Assembly: GCF_021730395.1 (NCBI RefSeq)
Contig: NC_069371.1
Coordinates: 74,802,001 to 74,866,000, forward strand
DNA: 64,000 nt
From: Mercenaria mercenaria
Lineage: Eukaryota > Mollusca > Bivalvia > Venerida > Veneridae
Reading direction: 5' to 3'
Below, one piece after another: positions 11,601 through 23,164 of the stretch. The translations under genes and the position numbers were made by a program. The notes below the pieces were generated by a model. It searched no databases. It saw only the letters and a list, made by a program, of their open reading frames with translations, and had not been told where the DNA came from. The stretch's first letter is position 1; every line of letters starts with the position of its first letter.

Positions 11601-13973
11601 ATCACTGCACATAAACGTCAATGCTATCACCTATCACTCTGCAAGCTCGTTACTCCACATTATAACCTTTTATCACATGTTTGACGTCGCGGGAGTGTAA
11701 TAAAGCCATTAAATAAAAATGATAATACACTACTTTATTTTATGTTTTCCAGTGAATTATAGAGTTTTCTCAGTGAAATAAAAGTGATAATCCACAGTTT
11801 TGGAACAGTAGATTATGATTTTTATTTTTCACTGTTTTTGCCGAACTAGTTCCGGTCCTCCGTCGCGATTGAAGTCAAATTGTATATCGAGCGTTATGAA
11901 TACCTTTGCATTGAAATCTAACAAGTTTGTATTATTATGTGATACTTAGCTGAAAACACTTGTATGTAATGCAAAGTATTATAACATAACTGAAATATAA
12001 ATTTATTTATACGTATTTACATTGAATTTTATATATCCGCTTTTATAATTAAGGTATTTAAGTTCACAAAGCGCATAAAATACAATCTAACCATAACAGG
12101 TTGTTAAGCTTGTTTTGGCTTCTGAAAAGGTGGTAGTTATTGAGTCCCTTCTGTTAAACCGTCATACTGAGGACAAGTTGGTGATACTCCATTTTAAAGT
12201 TTCAGCGTTTAAAACATTATCCGTATACTTTTAGTACAGGTATCAAGCCTATAGACTTTGCTATAGACTGAACGTACATTATGAGAAAAGTAAGTGGCCA
12301 AGCGACACTCACGAGTTGCTAGCGAAATTGTTACTGGTTATGTCGATACCAGTTATGCTAAATTGCATATAACGGGGGGAAAAGTTTGTACAGTCAGACT
12401 ACGTATTTATTGAACAACTCCCTCCGTGGGTGCATATTGTATATACAAAATCGTTTTTATTTACCTTTACTTACCTTTATAGTAATAAAACGCTTTTCAT
12501 GTCTAACTGGGATAGCCCTAATGAAACAACTATGTTTTATCAACGGTAACAGCTTACAGACACATAGTCGAGGATTACATTTTTTAATAAGATTTAATAT
12601 AAGATTTTAATAAGATGTTAATAAGATTTACGTACTAGAAGTGATCTAGTGCACTGAGCAATGCACTTGCTTTAGATCAGGAGTCATAAGCACAACTATC
12701 TATAATATGCATTCTGCTATTTATGTTTGTAATTAAAGCATATGGATCTATCCCGTAAGCAAATTATGTTAATTAATGCCCTTTCATGTGACCGTTTGTT
12801 AATCGACATAGATATATGCAAAACTGTTTGAGCTCGAAACTCATCGTGACAGAAATCTCTATCCTGATTTTGAATACCAATGCCGGACAAGATTGTTCTG
12901 ATTCGTCAAAAAGCATATCCACCAGAGAGTGCGATCAAATTTCATTATATGTATATAGTGAATCAGATGTCGATGTTCAAACGTCCGTACTATTCTGTAC
13001 GACTAATTGTCCTTTGATATACAGACCGAGACGTGAAATTAATATTGTAATATTTTCATTCATGGGATTCAGTGTGGCTTATTTTGCAGTGAGGTACTTC
13101 TCTGTATTGTGTATTCATTGAAGGTTAAAATAATACCGAACATGTTCTAAGCACTCAAACTAAAATATATGAAAATGTTCTAAGCTATTCTGAATGTACT
13201 TTGACTGATGTAGAAAAGACAACAGATTGTTAAAAGGTCTTGTTAGGGTATTACTATATGTGCAGATGAATACAATTGGACTGTGGACGTGTGATCAGAT
13301 CGGGCCCCAAACGAGTAAAACCTGAAAGGGTCAGATATAATAGTTGCAGATTGTATTTATTGAAAAATACTCGTATTAATATAAATAACATAAATAAATG
13401 ATATGATAAAATTTGGTAGACATTAGATACAAGTTACTAAAATCATGATGCAAACCCTAAAGAGAAAAAGAGAATTGCCGGACAACATTCTGAGTCTATA
13501 AGTTAATTAGGACATACATTAAGAAAGCAGCTAGCATATATGTGTTCGTCTGTCTGGCGCAATATGTATCTAAGATACCACTTAGGTTTTACAATTTATT
13601 TTATTCCCTTATAAAACATTTTTGCAAAGTTCAATGTAAATATTATGCCGTAACAAATATAGATCATGAAATGAAACTGTCAAATTGATCATTTGAAGAT
13701 AATACGTTTTTGAAAAGCACATGCCTTTACATTTCTTTTGTCAGCTTGGTGGTTTGAAACTTAAAAAAGGGGTGCTTCAGTTGTTGGTGTTTTGAAAGGA
13801 AACCTAACATTTTTAAATGTGTAGTATTTTCTACTTATACAGTGTGTATCATCATAGCTCAGATACGATAAGTATTCTGTTGAGTAAAAATTGTATTTTT
13901 GTTTATAAATTGACTAGAAACGTCATTTAGAAATAAAGCACCGTTTCTTGAGATGCTTAATTTTAGTGTGATA
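11601..13973. other. No supportable gene
   Basis: This is AT-rich sequence downstream of the VMO-I gene on the minus strand. Open frames at 12386-12610 and 12816-13121 show no recognisable family or splice context. Minus-strand AATAAA-type signals (tttatt on the plus strand) near 13592-13605 could serve VMO-I, but they are far from the stop. Confidence 0.5.
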
Positions 13974-16900
13974 TTACACAGGTAATTTACAACAGTAAAA
14001 TTTGACATCATTCAGAGCGGTATCGTCGCGGAAAGGACCTCTAGGTTTTTCCACTCTTGTCATGATTCCACAAATTGAAGTGCCGAGCGTACACTCGTCG
14101 CTCCATGCTCCCCATGTACCAAATAAACCATGTCCCGGCGGTTTGACTATTTCGTACTGGCGTCCGCTGCCACTGCGGCATCTGAACTTCACGTAGTTCG
14201 CAGCAGTGTCATCTTTGAAAAAACCCTGAAGTGAATTTAGGTTCATACAATTCAGAGCTAATTTAAGCTTTATAAAGTAATTGTCCTATACACTTTCAAG
14301 TACAGACATTTTTGTAATTTCATTCAACTTTTATGATAATTAGAACGTAAGAATTTTTATGTTAAAGTTCTATAAGACTTTTACTTTATTGTTTAAAACA
14401 GGTGGAGCTGCTATCTAATAATGAATAATTGCATAGTTAGAAGATCACAACTATCAGTAGGACAATTAGCTTAATAACAATATTTATCTTTAATCATTGT
14501 TAATCAACGTATTCTGTACAATAAATTGCGAGATCAAAATATTTTTATTTTGGCGACAAAATTCATAATATAATGATTTTATGTAAGTTTACTTAAATTG
14601 TTGAGCTCGTAAAGAGCGCATGCTCATTAGAATAAAAACATCCGGTTAAACGACAGTCAACAAACAGCCTTGTAAATTCGTCTATTAGGGTCATAAACAA
14701 TGCATTCAATAGTTATTAATACTCAAACTTTATATAAACAAAAACTTTTCCAGGATTTTAGTGCCTTTTATTTTTTATCAAATTTTATCTTTGACACTGA
14801 AACAAAATCTTATTTACCGTTTTATATTATTATGTATAATTGTCTTATCACACAACAACATTACATGACATAATATTTAATATACACGTTCTTGGCATTG
14901 TCAAAGGAAGAAATAGTTATGTTTTAAGTAAAACTGAAAATGGTCTGCATGGCACAAAGAGACAAACTTTCTGCCTGGTTGTTCTTTTATGTTTCACAAG
15001 CTGTAGTGAGATAGAAAACTAGATAAATATTTGTTTTTCAGTGTAGTGATGTCATGTTCCACAATGAATTCTTAATGCAGTTACTAGAGTATATATTTTG
15101 CCAATATACTATTTCTTTGTCATTCAGTAGGGAGAGCGTCGGTCTACGGATCGAGGGGTCGCGAGTTCGGTCCCCGGGCGGGGCGTTAGTTCACCGTGAC
15201 GATTTGATAAAAGACACTGTGTCTGAAATCATTCGTCCTCCACCTCTGATAATTGATGTGGGGAAGTTGGCAGTTACTTGCGGAGAACAGGTTTTTACTG
15301 GTACAGAATTCAGGAACACTGGTTAGGTTAACTGCCCGCCGTTACATGACTGAAATACTGTTGAAAAAACGGCGTTAACCCCCCCCCCCCCCCCCCCCCT
15401 AAAAAAAAATTCTTTGTCAGAGCTCCGTCTTACCGAAACATTGTTTTACCTGCTTTTGCTGCACTTGAAGGTCAAAGGAGGTTAGATGCAGACGTCCGCC
15501 CGATTCGGATGGACAGAACGTTCGTCCAACCCAAGAACCCCAGTGTCCCTGGGTTGACGTGATCTCACCAGATTCATTCCCTTCTAAGGATTCACAGACA
15601 AGCTTGATGGCATTCAACGCTGTATTGTCAACCTTTTGTTTCGGTTCAATCTTCAAAGTAGAAATAAGGCATTTATATCTCTGATTAGAATATCACTTCT
15701 CTAGAATAGTTGTGCTGATTTGTTTTAGAGCCAGAATAAATTCGAATACCGTTATAGGCAAGTGCCTAACAGTGAAAGGCTAATGGAATTTATTTCAAAC
15801 AAATTGTGAAACACGTTGCTGTTGTGCATAAAGAAATTCGAGAGTACCTGGTTAAGTATTTATCAAATTCGACTGAATTAAAAATAAAATACTATTCTAT
15901 TTGTACAAAAAATACGTTAATACATTTAAATTTCAGTCAGAGCTTATGATTCATTTTTCGTTTAATTTCCACTCGACCATTATCATGCTGGACAAGGCTG
16001 ATTCTGCCTTTGCATCCAGTGTAGATCATGATCAGCCTGCACATCCATGGAGTCTGGTCAAAAAATCTTTACTGTTCGCCATTCAGTCAATATATTTTTT
16101 GTTAACAGTAAGCACCCCTTTTAACAGTTAATGGTACTGTCCAGATTAAAAGATCGACAAGTTCATTATATGAATTTTGCTTGATAACGGTTGAGTGTAA
16201 CCAGAACTACCTTACCTTCATGTCGTAACCGATGGCATAAGACCCTTTTGGACAGTACTGCACCGGGCCCCAATCACCCCACCGACCGCCATTTGTTACG
16301 GTTAGAGTTTTATTGACTGTGGAATTGTCTACAAACAAAAAGGATAAAATCTAACCCGTGATCCGAATTAAACTTTCTGTACATGCTTCAGTTACAGATC
16401 TGAAACATAATTGTCCTTGTAAGTTGCGTTTAAAAGTCATCAACCATATATTACTTCAATCCTTTTGAGTGCCTACTGAAAGCAAGTCACCAAAATATTG
16501 GACTGTCACTATATATAGAGTAAAAAGTACCACATTCTATGAATGCTTAAAACGTTAAGTGATTTGTTTAAACATATGTTTTACAAGTACCGATCATCCC
16601 GATTTCAACAAAACACAAGAGCAATAATATTAAAATATAATAATAACAATTACAATAATAAAATGAATGTTTCAACTTATAGAAATTCTTCACACGAGAA
16701 GCCTTAACAGAACAGTCAATTTAACATGACGAATGACATTTAAGAAAAGAAGTGGAAAGAAAAACGTACAAGTAATTTCAATTACTTATCAAACAAAACG
16801 TTTTCTTAAGAATTTGTGAAAACTGACATATCCCCTGTTGAGAGCCAGGCGTGTTCATCAACATTCTTCATCCATATGCTGATGAGCCCGTCTGGTTTTC

Positions 16901-17445
16901 AACTGGCGAAATACATTATTTCATTATGTGATAATAAATCAAAATAAAGCCGATTACTGAGATCCTGTTGTGCGTTTTTTTTTATTTCACGAACAAATAC
17001 GATAAAAACATTCAAGGATTCATTAAATATAACACAGAATTGTGTGTAGTTTAATTCAATTTAGCAGTAGTAGTTTTCAGGCATATGTCATATGAGAAGC
17101 CATGATCGAAACCCAAATGGGGCTTGGACCAACGGCCTCCAGATTGAGTTGCACTTTAACCACTTGACTACTGCTCCCCTATATACAAGAAATAGAATGA
17201 ATTAGCTATCATTAAACATACTCACGGACATTTTCGTCACTTTCTACAACACTGCTCTCGGTCCTGTCTTCAGTATAAAAATCCTCTTTGACACCAGCAT
17301 CATTGGTTATGTCATTAGAAGATATCTCGAACTCCTCCACGTCTTTATCTCCAGAGCGAAGGAATTCTCTATCCAAGCCGCAGATCGCCTGGCCTACGAG
17401 AAAAGCAAATGTAAGCACACAAATGCCTCTGATAAAGACGTCCAT
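13974..17445 (-). CDS. VMO1: VMO-I family secreted protein (vitelline membrane outer layer 1 homologue)
   Basis: The four minus-strand exons are 17226-17445 (phase 0 to 1), 16216-16328 (1 to 0), 15450-15650 (0 to 0) and 13974-14225 (phase 0 to TAA). They total 786 nt, or 261 residues. The start Met opens a signal peptide ([18 protein letters not shown], cleavage near AICG), followed by a ~50-residue acidic segment. The VMO-I fold then shows its repeated signatures: GGRWGDWGP with [61 protein letters not shown], and [12 protein letters not shown] near the end. These are the three sheets of the beta-prism. The protein should be secreted. In hen egg it belongs to the vitelline membrane outer layer; in molluscs the exact role is not established. 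The acidic N-terminal exon is longer than in the vertebrate protein. Confidence 0.92.
15112..15381 (+). mobile_element. tRNA-derived SINE (VMO-I intron)
   Basis: The tRNA-like head has an A-box (cagtagggagagcg) and a B-box (cgagttcggtcc), followed by ggcggggcgt. The body contains gtggggaagttggcagttac, ggagaacaggtttttac and ccgttacatgactgaaatac, and the tail ends in aaaacggcgttaa. The second copy is inverted at 44262-44537. A run of about 20 C follows the tail directly. Confidence 0.85.
15380..15401. repeat. Poly-C tract
   Basis: About 20 consecutive C bases follow the SINE tail. A second and longer tract is at 17766-17793. Both are on the plus strand. Confidence 0.95.
15985..16143. repeat. 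Dispersed repeat, copy related to 41735-41912
   Basis: Shared words in the same order are gctgattctgcctttg, ccagtgtagatcatgatcag, cctgcacatcc, ctgttcgccattcagtca, acagtaagcacccctttt and tactgtcca. The copy at 41735 reads ttttgcctttaagaccagtg, gcagatcatggtc, cactgttcacagttcagtca and gtgaacacccct. The two copies are old and diverged. Confidence 0.7.
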
Positions 17446-17765
17446 CTCCGTACTGAGTAACAGGCGAAATGTGAAGATGAAATTATATCCTGTCCTATTA
17501 CCCTGGCCGGAAAATGTATCCTAAAGCTGATATCCGTGTGGTCTTACTATTTGAAGTTATTTTTTCCGTTTGATGCATTGTTCGATATCCGTCAAATGTG
17601 ATATTTCAATCAATGATGATTACTGATAAATTTTGAAGTGCCACCGGCATTTTATGCATACGTTTTAACTGTTGCCTTTGTTTGATACTTGACCAGGTTA
17701 TTGGTGTTAGGATTGTAAATGTATACTTATGAAAATATTTCAGTATAATAAAATACACGTATTGC

Positions 17766-17793
17766 CGCCCCCCCCCCCCCCCCCCCCCCCCCC
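17766..17793. repeat. Poly-C tract
   Basis: A run of about 27 C, upstream of the VMO-I gene. It is a low-complexity tract and may be length-unreliable. Confidence 0.95.
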
Positions 17794-18767
17794 ACCCGCA
17801 ACCCCACGATCAGCTGTTAAAAAAAATTAGGCTTCCTGTGAATGACTTGCCGGTTAGTAGTCAAAACTATTTCCCGAGGTCCGAAGGAGAAAATTAATCA
17901 AATACACTTACGGAACGGCTTGTCGGTCAATAGTAAAAAACTAATGCCCAAGGTTTTAAGGACCGAAGACAGCTAGTTTTGACTATTCGGACCTCGAGCA
18001 AAATATTCATTAAATGTTTTATTACATAGTAATTTCTTAATTCTTTTCCTGAAAATCTGAGTTTAGCCGAGAAAAAATTAGTGCTGAACTTTAGACTGGC
18101 CAATAACACCAACTATGAACCGGCGATCTATTTAAGGAGTCGTGTCATAATGTACACTATCGAACGGTTTTTCGGTCGAGTCAGTTCTAATTCCGAAGGC
18201 CCGAAGGCCCGAAGGTGCAGGACTGCCTAGAAAAAAAATGAGACATGAGAAAATTTATCGGACATGACCTAAGTATGACCTTGGACGCAGATCTTCTATT
18301 GAATAAGCCTAAAACGTTTCTGGCATTTAATTGCGTATTCATCAATGAAGCTTAACTTTCCAAAAAAAAAAAAAAAAAGGGATTTTAGATATTAAAAAGA
18401 AAAAAAAAAAACAACATAAAAGCTGAACAATAAAAGAACGCCAAGTTCGCCAAGTTATCTGAAAGGGACAGAAAAAGGGAGATTGCAAAACAGACAACAA
18501 AATAATCATTCCAGAAACAATAATATTGATATGGGGTTTACATTTCTATGTCATCTTGTAAATGATTTTCATTACAGCATCCCCCGTTTTTGTATTTTTT
18601 GTATAATGAAAAGTATTTGTAGATGGAAGTTTGCTATATCTTTCCTCTATATGTTCTATTTGTGGCTGCTCTACTGTGCGGTGTACATGTATATGGTTGT
18701 GGATGTCTTTGTTGTGCTTAATGCTTCCAGGAAATCTACAGCCAAATGTAACTTATACTTTGTCGTT

Positions 18768-18797
18768 ATGACGTCATGTCAACTGACGTCATGACGC
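18768..18797. promoter_or_regulatory. Inverted pair of CRE-like TGACGTCA motifs
   Basis: Two TGACGTCA octamers lie about 11 bases apart in tatgacgtcatgtcaactga and the following cgtcatgacg. The whole stretch is close to palindromic. It may be a repeat terminus rather than a promoter site, since no gene starts nearby. Confidence 0.3.
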
Positions 18798-19721
18798 CAG
18801 ACATATGTTTGTATACATTGTATGTTTGCCTGAAGAAGTATTTAAATATGAAACGCGTTGCAAACTTGAGTTGTCTTCTTTCTTTAACCATATCAGGAAA
18901 TCTACAATTAGCTTTTATTTGTTGACGGCCAATTATTTAGAAAACTTTTTCACAATCAGCTCGTGTTTACTTTGTGATAATGAAAAAACTGAAGAAAAAA
19001 ATATCGAGTACCCTTGTATAGATTTGACTGCTGATCGGCAGAAATAAATTTTGACATTTTAAACAGAGCTCTTCAAATAAAGTTTTGTTTCTGCGGGACG
19101 ATTATCCACCATCTTACGATGTAAGAATTTAACTCTCATTAGTTTTATAGAACACCCCCTAGGCTAGCCTATAGTTTATTTCAAAACGAGTCAGCGGAGC
19201 AAGTCTATAATCTGTTTCTAATTTAATCTTACCACAACTCATTTGAGCAAATCTCCAAAGTAGTCTGGATTTTGACTCCAATAAAAAAATGTTTAAATAT
19301 TTTTTTCTCATTCGATTATGTAATATTTATATTAGCTGTAAAACATGTATCTTCCTGATAACATAATACCGAGTATGGAAAAGAAATGGTCCACACTTAT
19401 GAGTGTTGGATAAATATTAGATTTATGATTTATAAGTTATAATATAAAGGATCTAGACTTTTGAATAATTATCATTAAACTTGAAGATAAGTCAAATGTA
19501 ATTAAAAGCTCTTATATAATAACTGACAGACAAGTTATCAGCCGGATCCACATTTAAAAGATAATAATTCAATATCTTATTACTCATCCTGTTTTCTATT
19601 GATGATCTATAAAACTGACAGTATCTGTATGATCTGTATGATCTGTATTCAGAATTTTGTAATTTAATATAAATGATTGGAAATATACATATTTTATACT
19701 GTTTATTTAAGAAATAATATA

Positions 19722-19869
19722 TCTCATTTAGTGATTTGTCGCTGAATAAATCATTGTTTGGAGTTCAGATGCGAAGGAAGTAGCTGCCCGAGTGATATAA
19801 TAATACGCATCTGAACGACAAACAATGGTTTTATTCAAGAGCAAATCACTAAATGAAATATATTATTTC
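19722..19869. repeat. Fold-back MITE
   Basis: The arms aataatatatctcatttagt, gatttg, caaacaatg-type words and gttcagatgcg are repeated inverted (cgcatctgaac, acaaacaatgg, caaatcactaaatgaaatat). The unpaired centre is about 40 bases. Confidence 0.75.
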
Positions 19870-21043
19870 GATTCTAACACGTTACCAAGGACTTTAAAGT
19901 ACATCCTTGATGGCATTCATTAAATATGTGCCCGTTTTCAATTGGTTTCTTTTCCAGGGCGCCGCTATATGCCGTTTGACGCTATGATGTAATAATTGTG
20001 ACGTCAGAACAGTGTATTGTTGTATAATAATTCACTGTTTTCAGCCTTCTTTGTTTAATAGGAAAATGAATCTGATCGTGTTAGAATATGTATTTTATCC
20101 ATGTGATATTTTGAACATTGCTGGAAGGCTATAATGATGAATAATAAAATATAAGAAATAATGATAAATAATAAAAAATGATAAATGATAAAAATATATT
20201 GCAAAAACGAAATTTTAGAAGTATTATTTTCAGTTGTTTGGGCGTACGCGATAGCGGAAAAGCCTATCAACGCATCAACGCGAGAGAAGTAAAAAATTAT
20301 TTCATACTTGCGCGTGTGCCATTAATAAAAACTTGCTGCGATTCTGGCGAGTGCGCCAAGAAAAAAAATCGTTCGTTGCTTCGACTTGGCTAATACGCCA
20401 TTGTATAAAAATAGTTCGTGCGATTGATAAAACACTATTGTATGGCCATTGTGCACGTGCCAAAGTTTCTATTTCGTCATAGTGTGCATGCCAACTCGAA
20501 TTTTTTATAAGCGCATGCATCAGCGCGAAATAAAATGTTTCGTTCTGTGGTGTAAACCTTTTTGCCATGGTGCGTTGATAGTTCCATATTTGTCGCGGTT
20601 GCACGCGCCTGGACGAAACAAGAAAATTTCCAAAGTGTCTTTATGATATATAGACGCGCGCGCAAGAATGACCCACGGAAAGGTGCTACATCAACCAAGC
20701 GATATACAAAATGTCTAACATCATCCTACATTATTGTTGTTGATATTTTATCTTCTTTTTACATGTATCCAAAAATGTCATCGGGAACATGTACCAGGAT
20801 TCTTAAAATCTCTTCATTCTGATAGGCTGAATGGTCATAACCAAATGACCCTACAGAACTGCCAGCTATCTATATAACCGCTTCAAAAGTCCCATGCAGT
20901 CATTCTTTTTGAAGCATCCAAAACAAAAATACGAATAAAGTTGTTTTGCTTATATATGCAAAACTGACAAAATACTGTTAAAATTATAAATGGTATTTAA
21001 CATCATCAGATAGGAGGAGACGTTGTTTGTGCTGTTTATAGGT

Positions 21044-21168
21044 TATTAGTTTTGTATCGAGAAATATGCACGAGTTCTGCAGTGGAAATATTGCGCGACT
21101 TTTAGGAAGCGCAATATCATTCCACAAAAGAACGAGTGCATATTTATCGATGCAGATCTAATAATATT
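21044..21168. repeat. Fold-back MITE
   Basis: The left arm (attagttttgtatcgagaaa, tatgcacgag, gtggaaatattgcgc) is matched by the inverted right arm (gcgcaatatcattccac, ctcgt-type words, gtgcatatttatcgatgcag, atctaat). Confidence 0.75.
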
Positions 21169-21782
21169 TATATTACATACACACACGACACTTAATATCA
21201 TTATATAAATGATATAATGTGCTCTTTAGCCTGAGTTAAATTAAACATAGCATATTGTCGTTAAAGAACTTTTACAAGCTACGGAATGTATGAAACAAAC
21301 GTCACAAATGGCGTCACGCACCCGATATGAAATTTGAACGTCAAAATGGAAAGATATTGACGTTTCAGATTCCACTGTAATTTACCGGAGTTTATTTAAG
21401 AAATGAAATTTCGCATGAACACCGAAAAATATAGTTTCATTTCTTATATTTTACATTATATATCCTTTCCATTTGTAAACTATATGCTATTATGAATTGC
21501 ATATAATTTGTAGCATTTAACATTAAAATCAGCCTCCCGGCCATTCTGTTCACCAGACGGAACAACTGTGACGTCATCTAAGGAACGTTCTCCCTGACTA
21601 TACGCGGACGTCGTCAAAACAGCGGTCGGTTATCACTAAGCAGCGATGACGTAACTGTCGCGCCTTTCCTTTTGCTGTTCATACGAAATGAACGTCAAAA
21701 GTTTCAATGGAAAAGAATAGGGCGAATGTAAATATAAAGTAGTATGTAATAATTAAGAAATAATTTTCAGGAAAAGAGTGCT

Positions 21783-21875
21783 TTAACACTATTTATACAC
21801 AATTTGCGGTTATACGTAGGGCGTAATAATTTCACGACGTATTACCGCCCAAGGGTATAAATAGTGTAAAAAAAC
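21783..21875. repeat. Short fold-back repeat
   Basis: The arms tttaacactatttatacac, gcggttatacg and gggcgtaat are inverted as acgtattaccgccc and ggtataaatagtgtaaaa. Confidence 0.7.
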
Positions 21876-21887
21876 GGTTTTGCTATA

Positions 21888-22020
21888 AATTATTTCAATT
21901 CTAATATGCCTTTAATCTAAAACAGTAGATAAAATATAGTTGCGCTCTTTCTTGGTCGCAACAAAAACTTTGATGTCACCGCACGTTGACGTGAATTCTA
22001 ATATGCTTTTCTCTGTTAAA
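21888..22020. repeat. Dispersed repeat shared with the window's first 350 bases
   Basis: The text cctttaatctaaaacagtag, gttgcgctctttcttggtcg, caacaaaaactttg and gcacgttgacgtgaattcta matches 1-60 and 235-345, where the same words appear with extra bases in the homopolymer runs. Confidence 0.65.
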
Positions 22021-23164
22021 CACTCTTACGCTAGAATGACGTCACATTATGTTAGATACTGACACGTCATTTAGGAAGAACGGTGTTGTAAAATATGTTC
22101 ACACACAGATATTGGCTTATTGGCGAAATTGTCTCCCTTGAAGACAGTTTATCGAGTGTATCGATTAGCCGTTATCGGTCAATTTACGCCTATTAAAGTA
22201 GGTGTGTGGGTGGGGGGTGGGGTGGGAGGTTAAGAAATCTTTAATACCTCAAATGACATCAAAAGCATTATATGACAATGTTTATTAAGTTATTGAAGTA
22301 ATATGCAATATTTGCGGATTACTAATTTTTGCAAAATTTCATGAATGTGCATTTTAAACTAAACTTATTTGAAGGTCAGAAATAAATACTTTACTTTAGA
22401 TATACTAGTACCATCATACAGTACATGTGAGATTATGCAGTGTAGTATATACCTAGGCTTGATCTGTCTGTCTCAATGAGTGAAATTATTCTCGTTTCGA
22501 AATTATCAGGCTGTACGGTAATTTATTGATCTTGTTTGGCGGGAATTTAGAACGGGGTTTTCGTGGTAATTCGGGGGTATTTAAGCGTTATACAGGTGTA
22601 GTCGTCACTTGAGGCTAGAATTTTGACAGCAATACACATCAGGACCCACCCACCCTCCCTTATTTGAAGCTGAACTAAACTATTTAATGGACCATGGGTA
22701 TATCAGAGTTATAGCTTTATCGCTTTATAAAATAAGAATATTATTGTGATCCGACTTTAGAATAATTAATTACGTACACTATTCATTTGGATTCAAAAAC
22801 ATGAATAATATACATTTAGAATCATAATTTTAAATAATAGTTTCGGAAAGCTGAGTACTTTAGTTTTGAATAACACGTTTGTACGATTATTAAAAGTATA
22901 TGTTAGTTTCGTTTCAGAATATCTTAAAGAATCAAGCTTACAATCCATGCCAAAGCCTGATGGGTACAACAAGAGGAATATCCACACTATAGAAATGTTG
23001 TATTTATTCCGAGAAAAATGTAAAGATATTTGCTGTTAAAATACATAGTCTAAACCTATACTGAATCTGTTTTTTGTTCTGATAATTGAGATTAGAGAAT
23101 AATTGATTTACTCACAGCTTTAGTGTGAGTAATGATAATTTTCCTGTACAGTGTAGTGACTACA

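Larger units (their letters stand above)
17794..23164. other. Intergenic region with fold-back repeats, no supportable gene
   Basis: There is no reliable exon chain on either strand. Several short palindromic repeats are listed separately (19722, 21044, 21783), as is a repeat shared with the window's left edge (21888). The CG-richer stretch 20230-20690 has recurring words (gcgcgtgtgcc, gtgcacgtgcc, gcgcatgcatc) that may be a degenerate repeat. A G-rich tract (ggtggggggtggggtggg) lies at about 22208-22228. Confidence 0.5.

Noticed and set aside
12816-13121. 101-codon plus-strand open frame with scattered Cys
   Set aside because: No signal peptide or Cys pattern I recognise; the length is expected by chance in this composition.
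15112-15190. A genuine tRNA gene
   Set aside because: Only the promoter boxes are tRNA-like; the acceptor stem does not close and the same ~270-bp body recurs at 44262-44537, so it is a SINE.
15417-15449. Continuation of the VMO-I exon past 15450
   Set aside because: A GTAAAA donor in phase 0 at 15449 joins cleanly to 14225 and continues the VMO-I pattern; the read-through does not.
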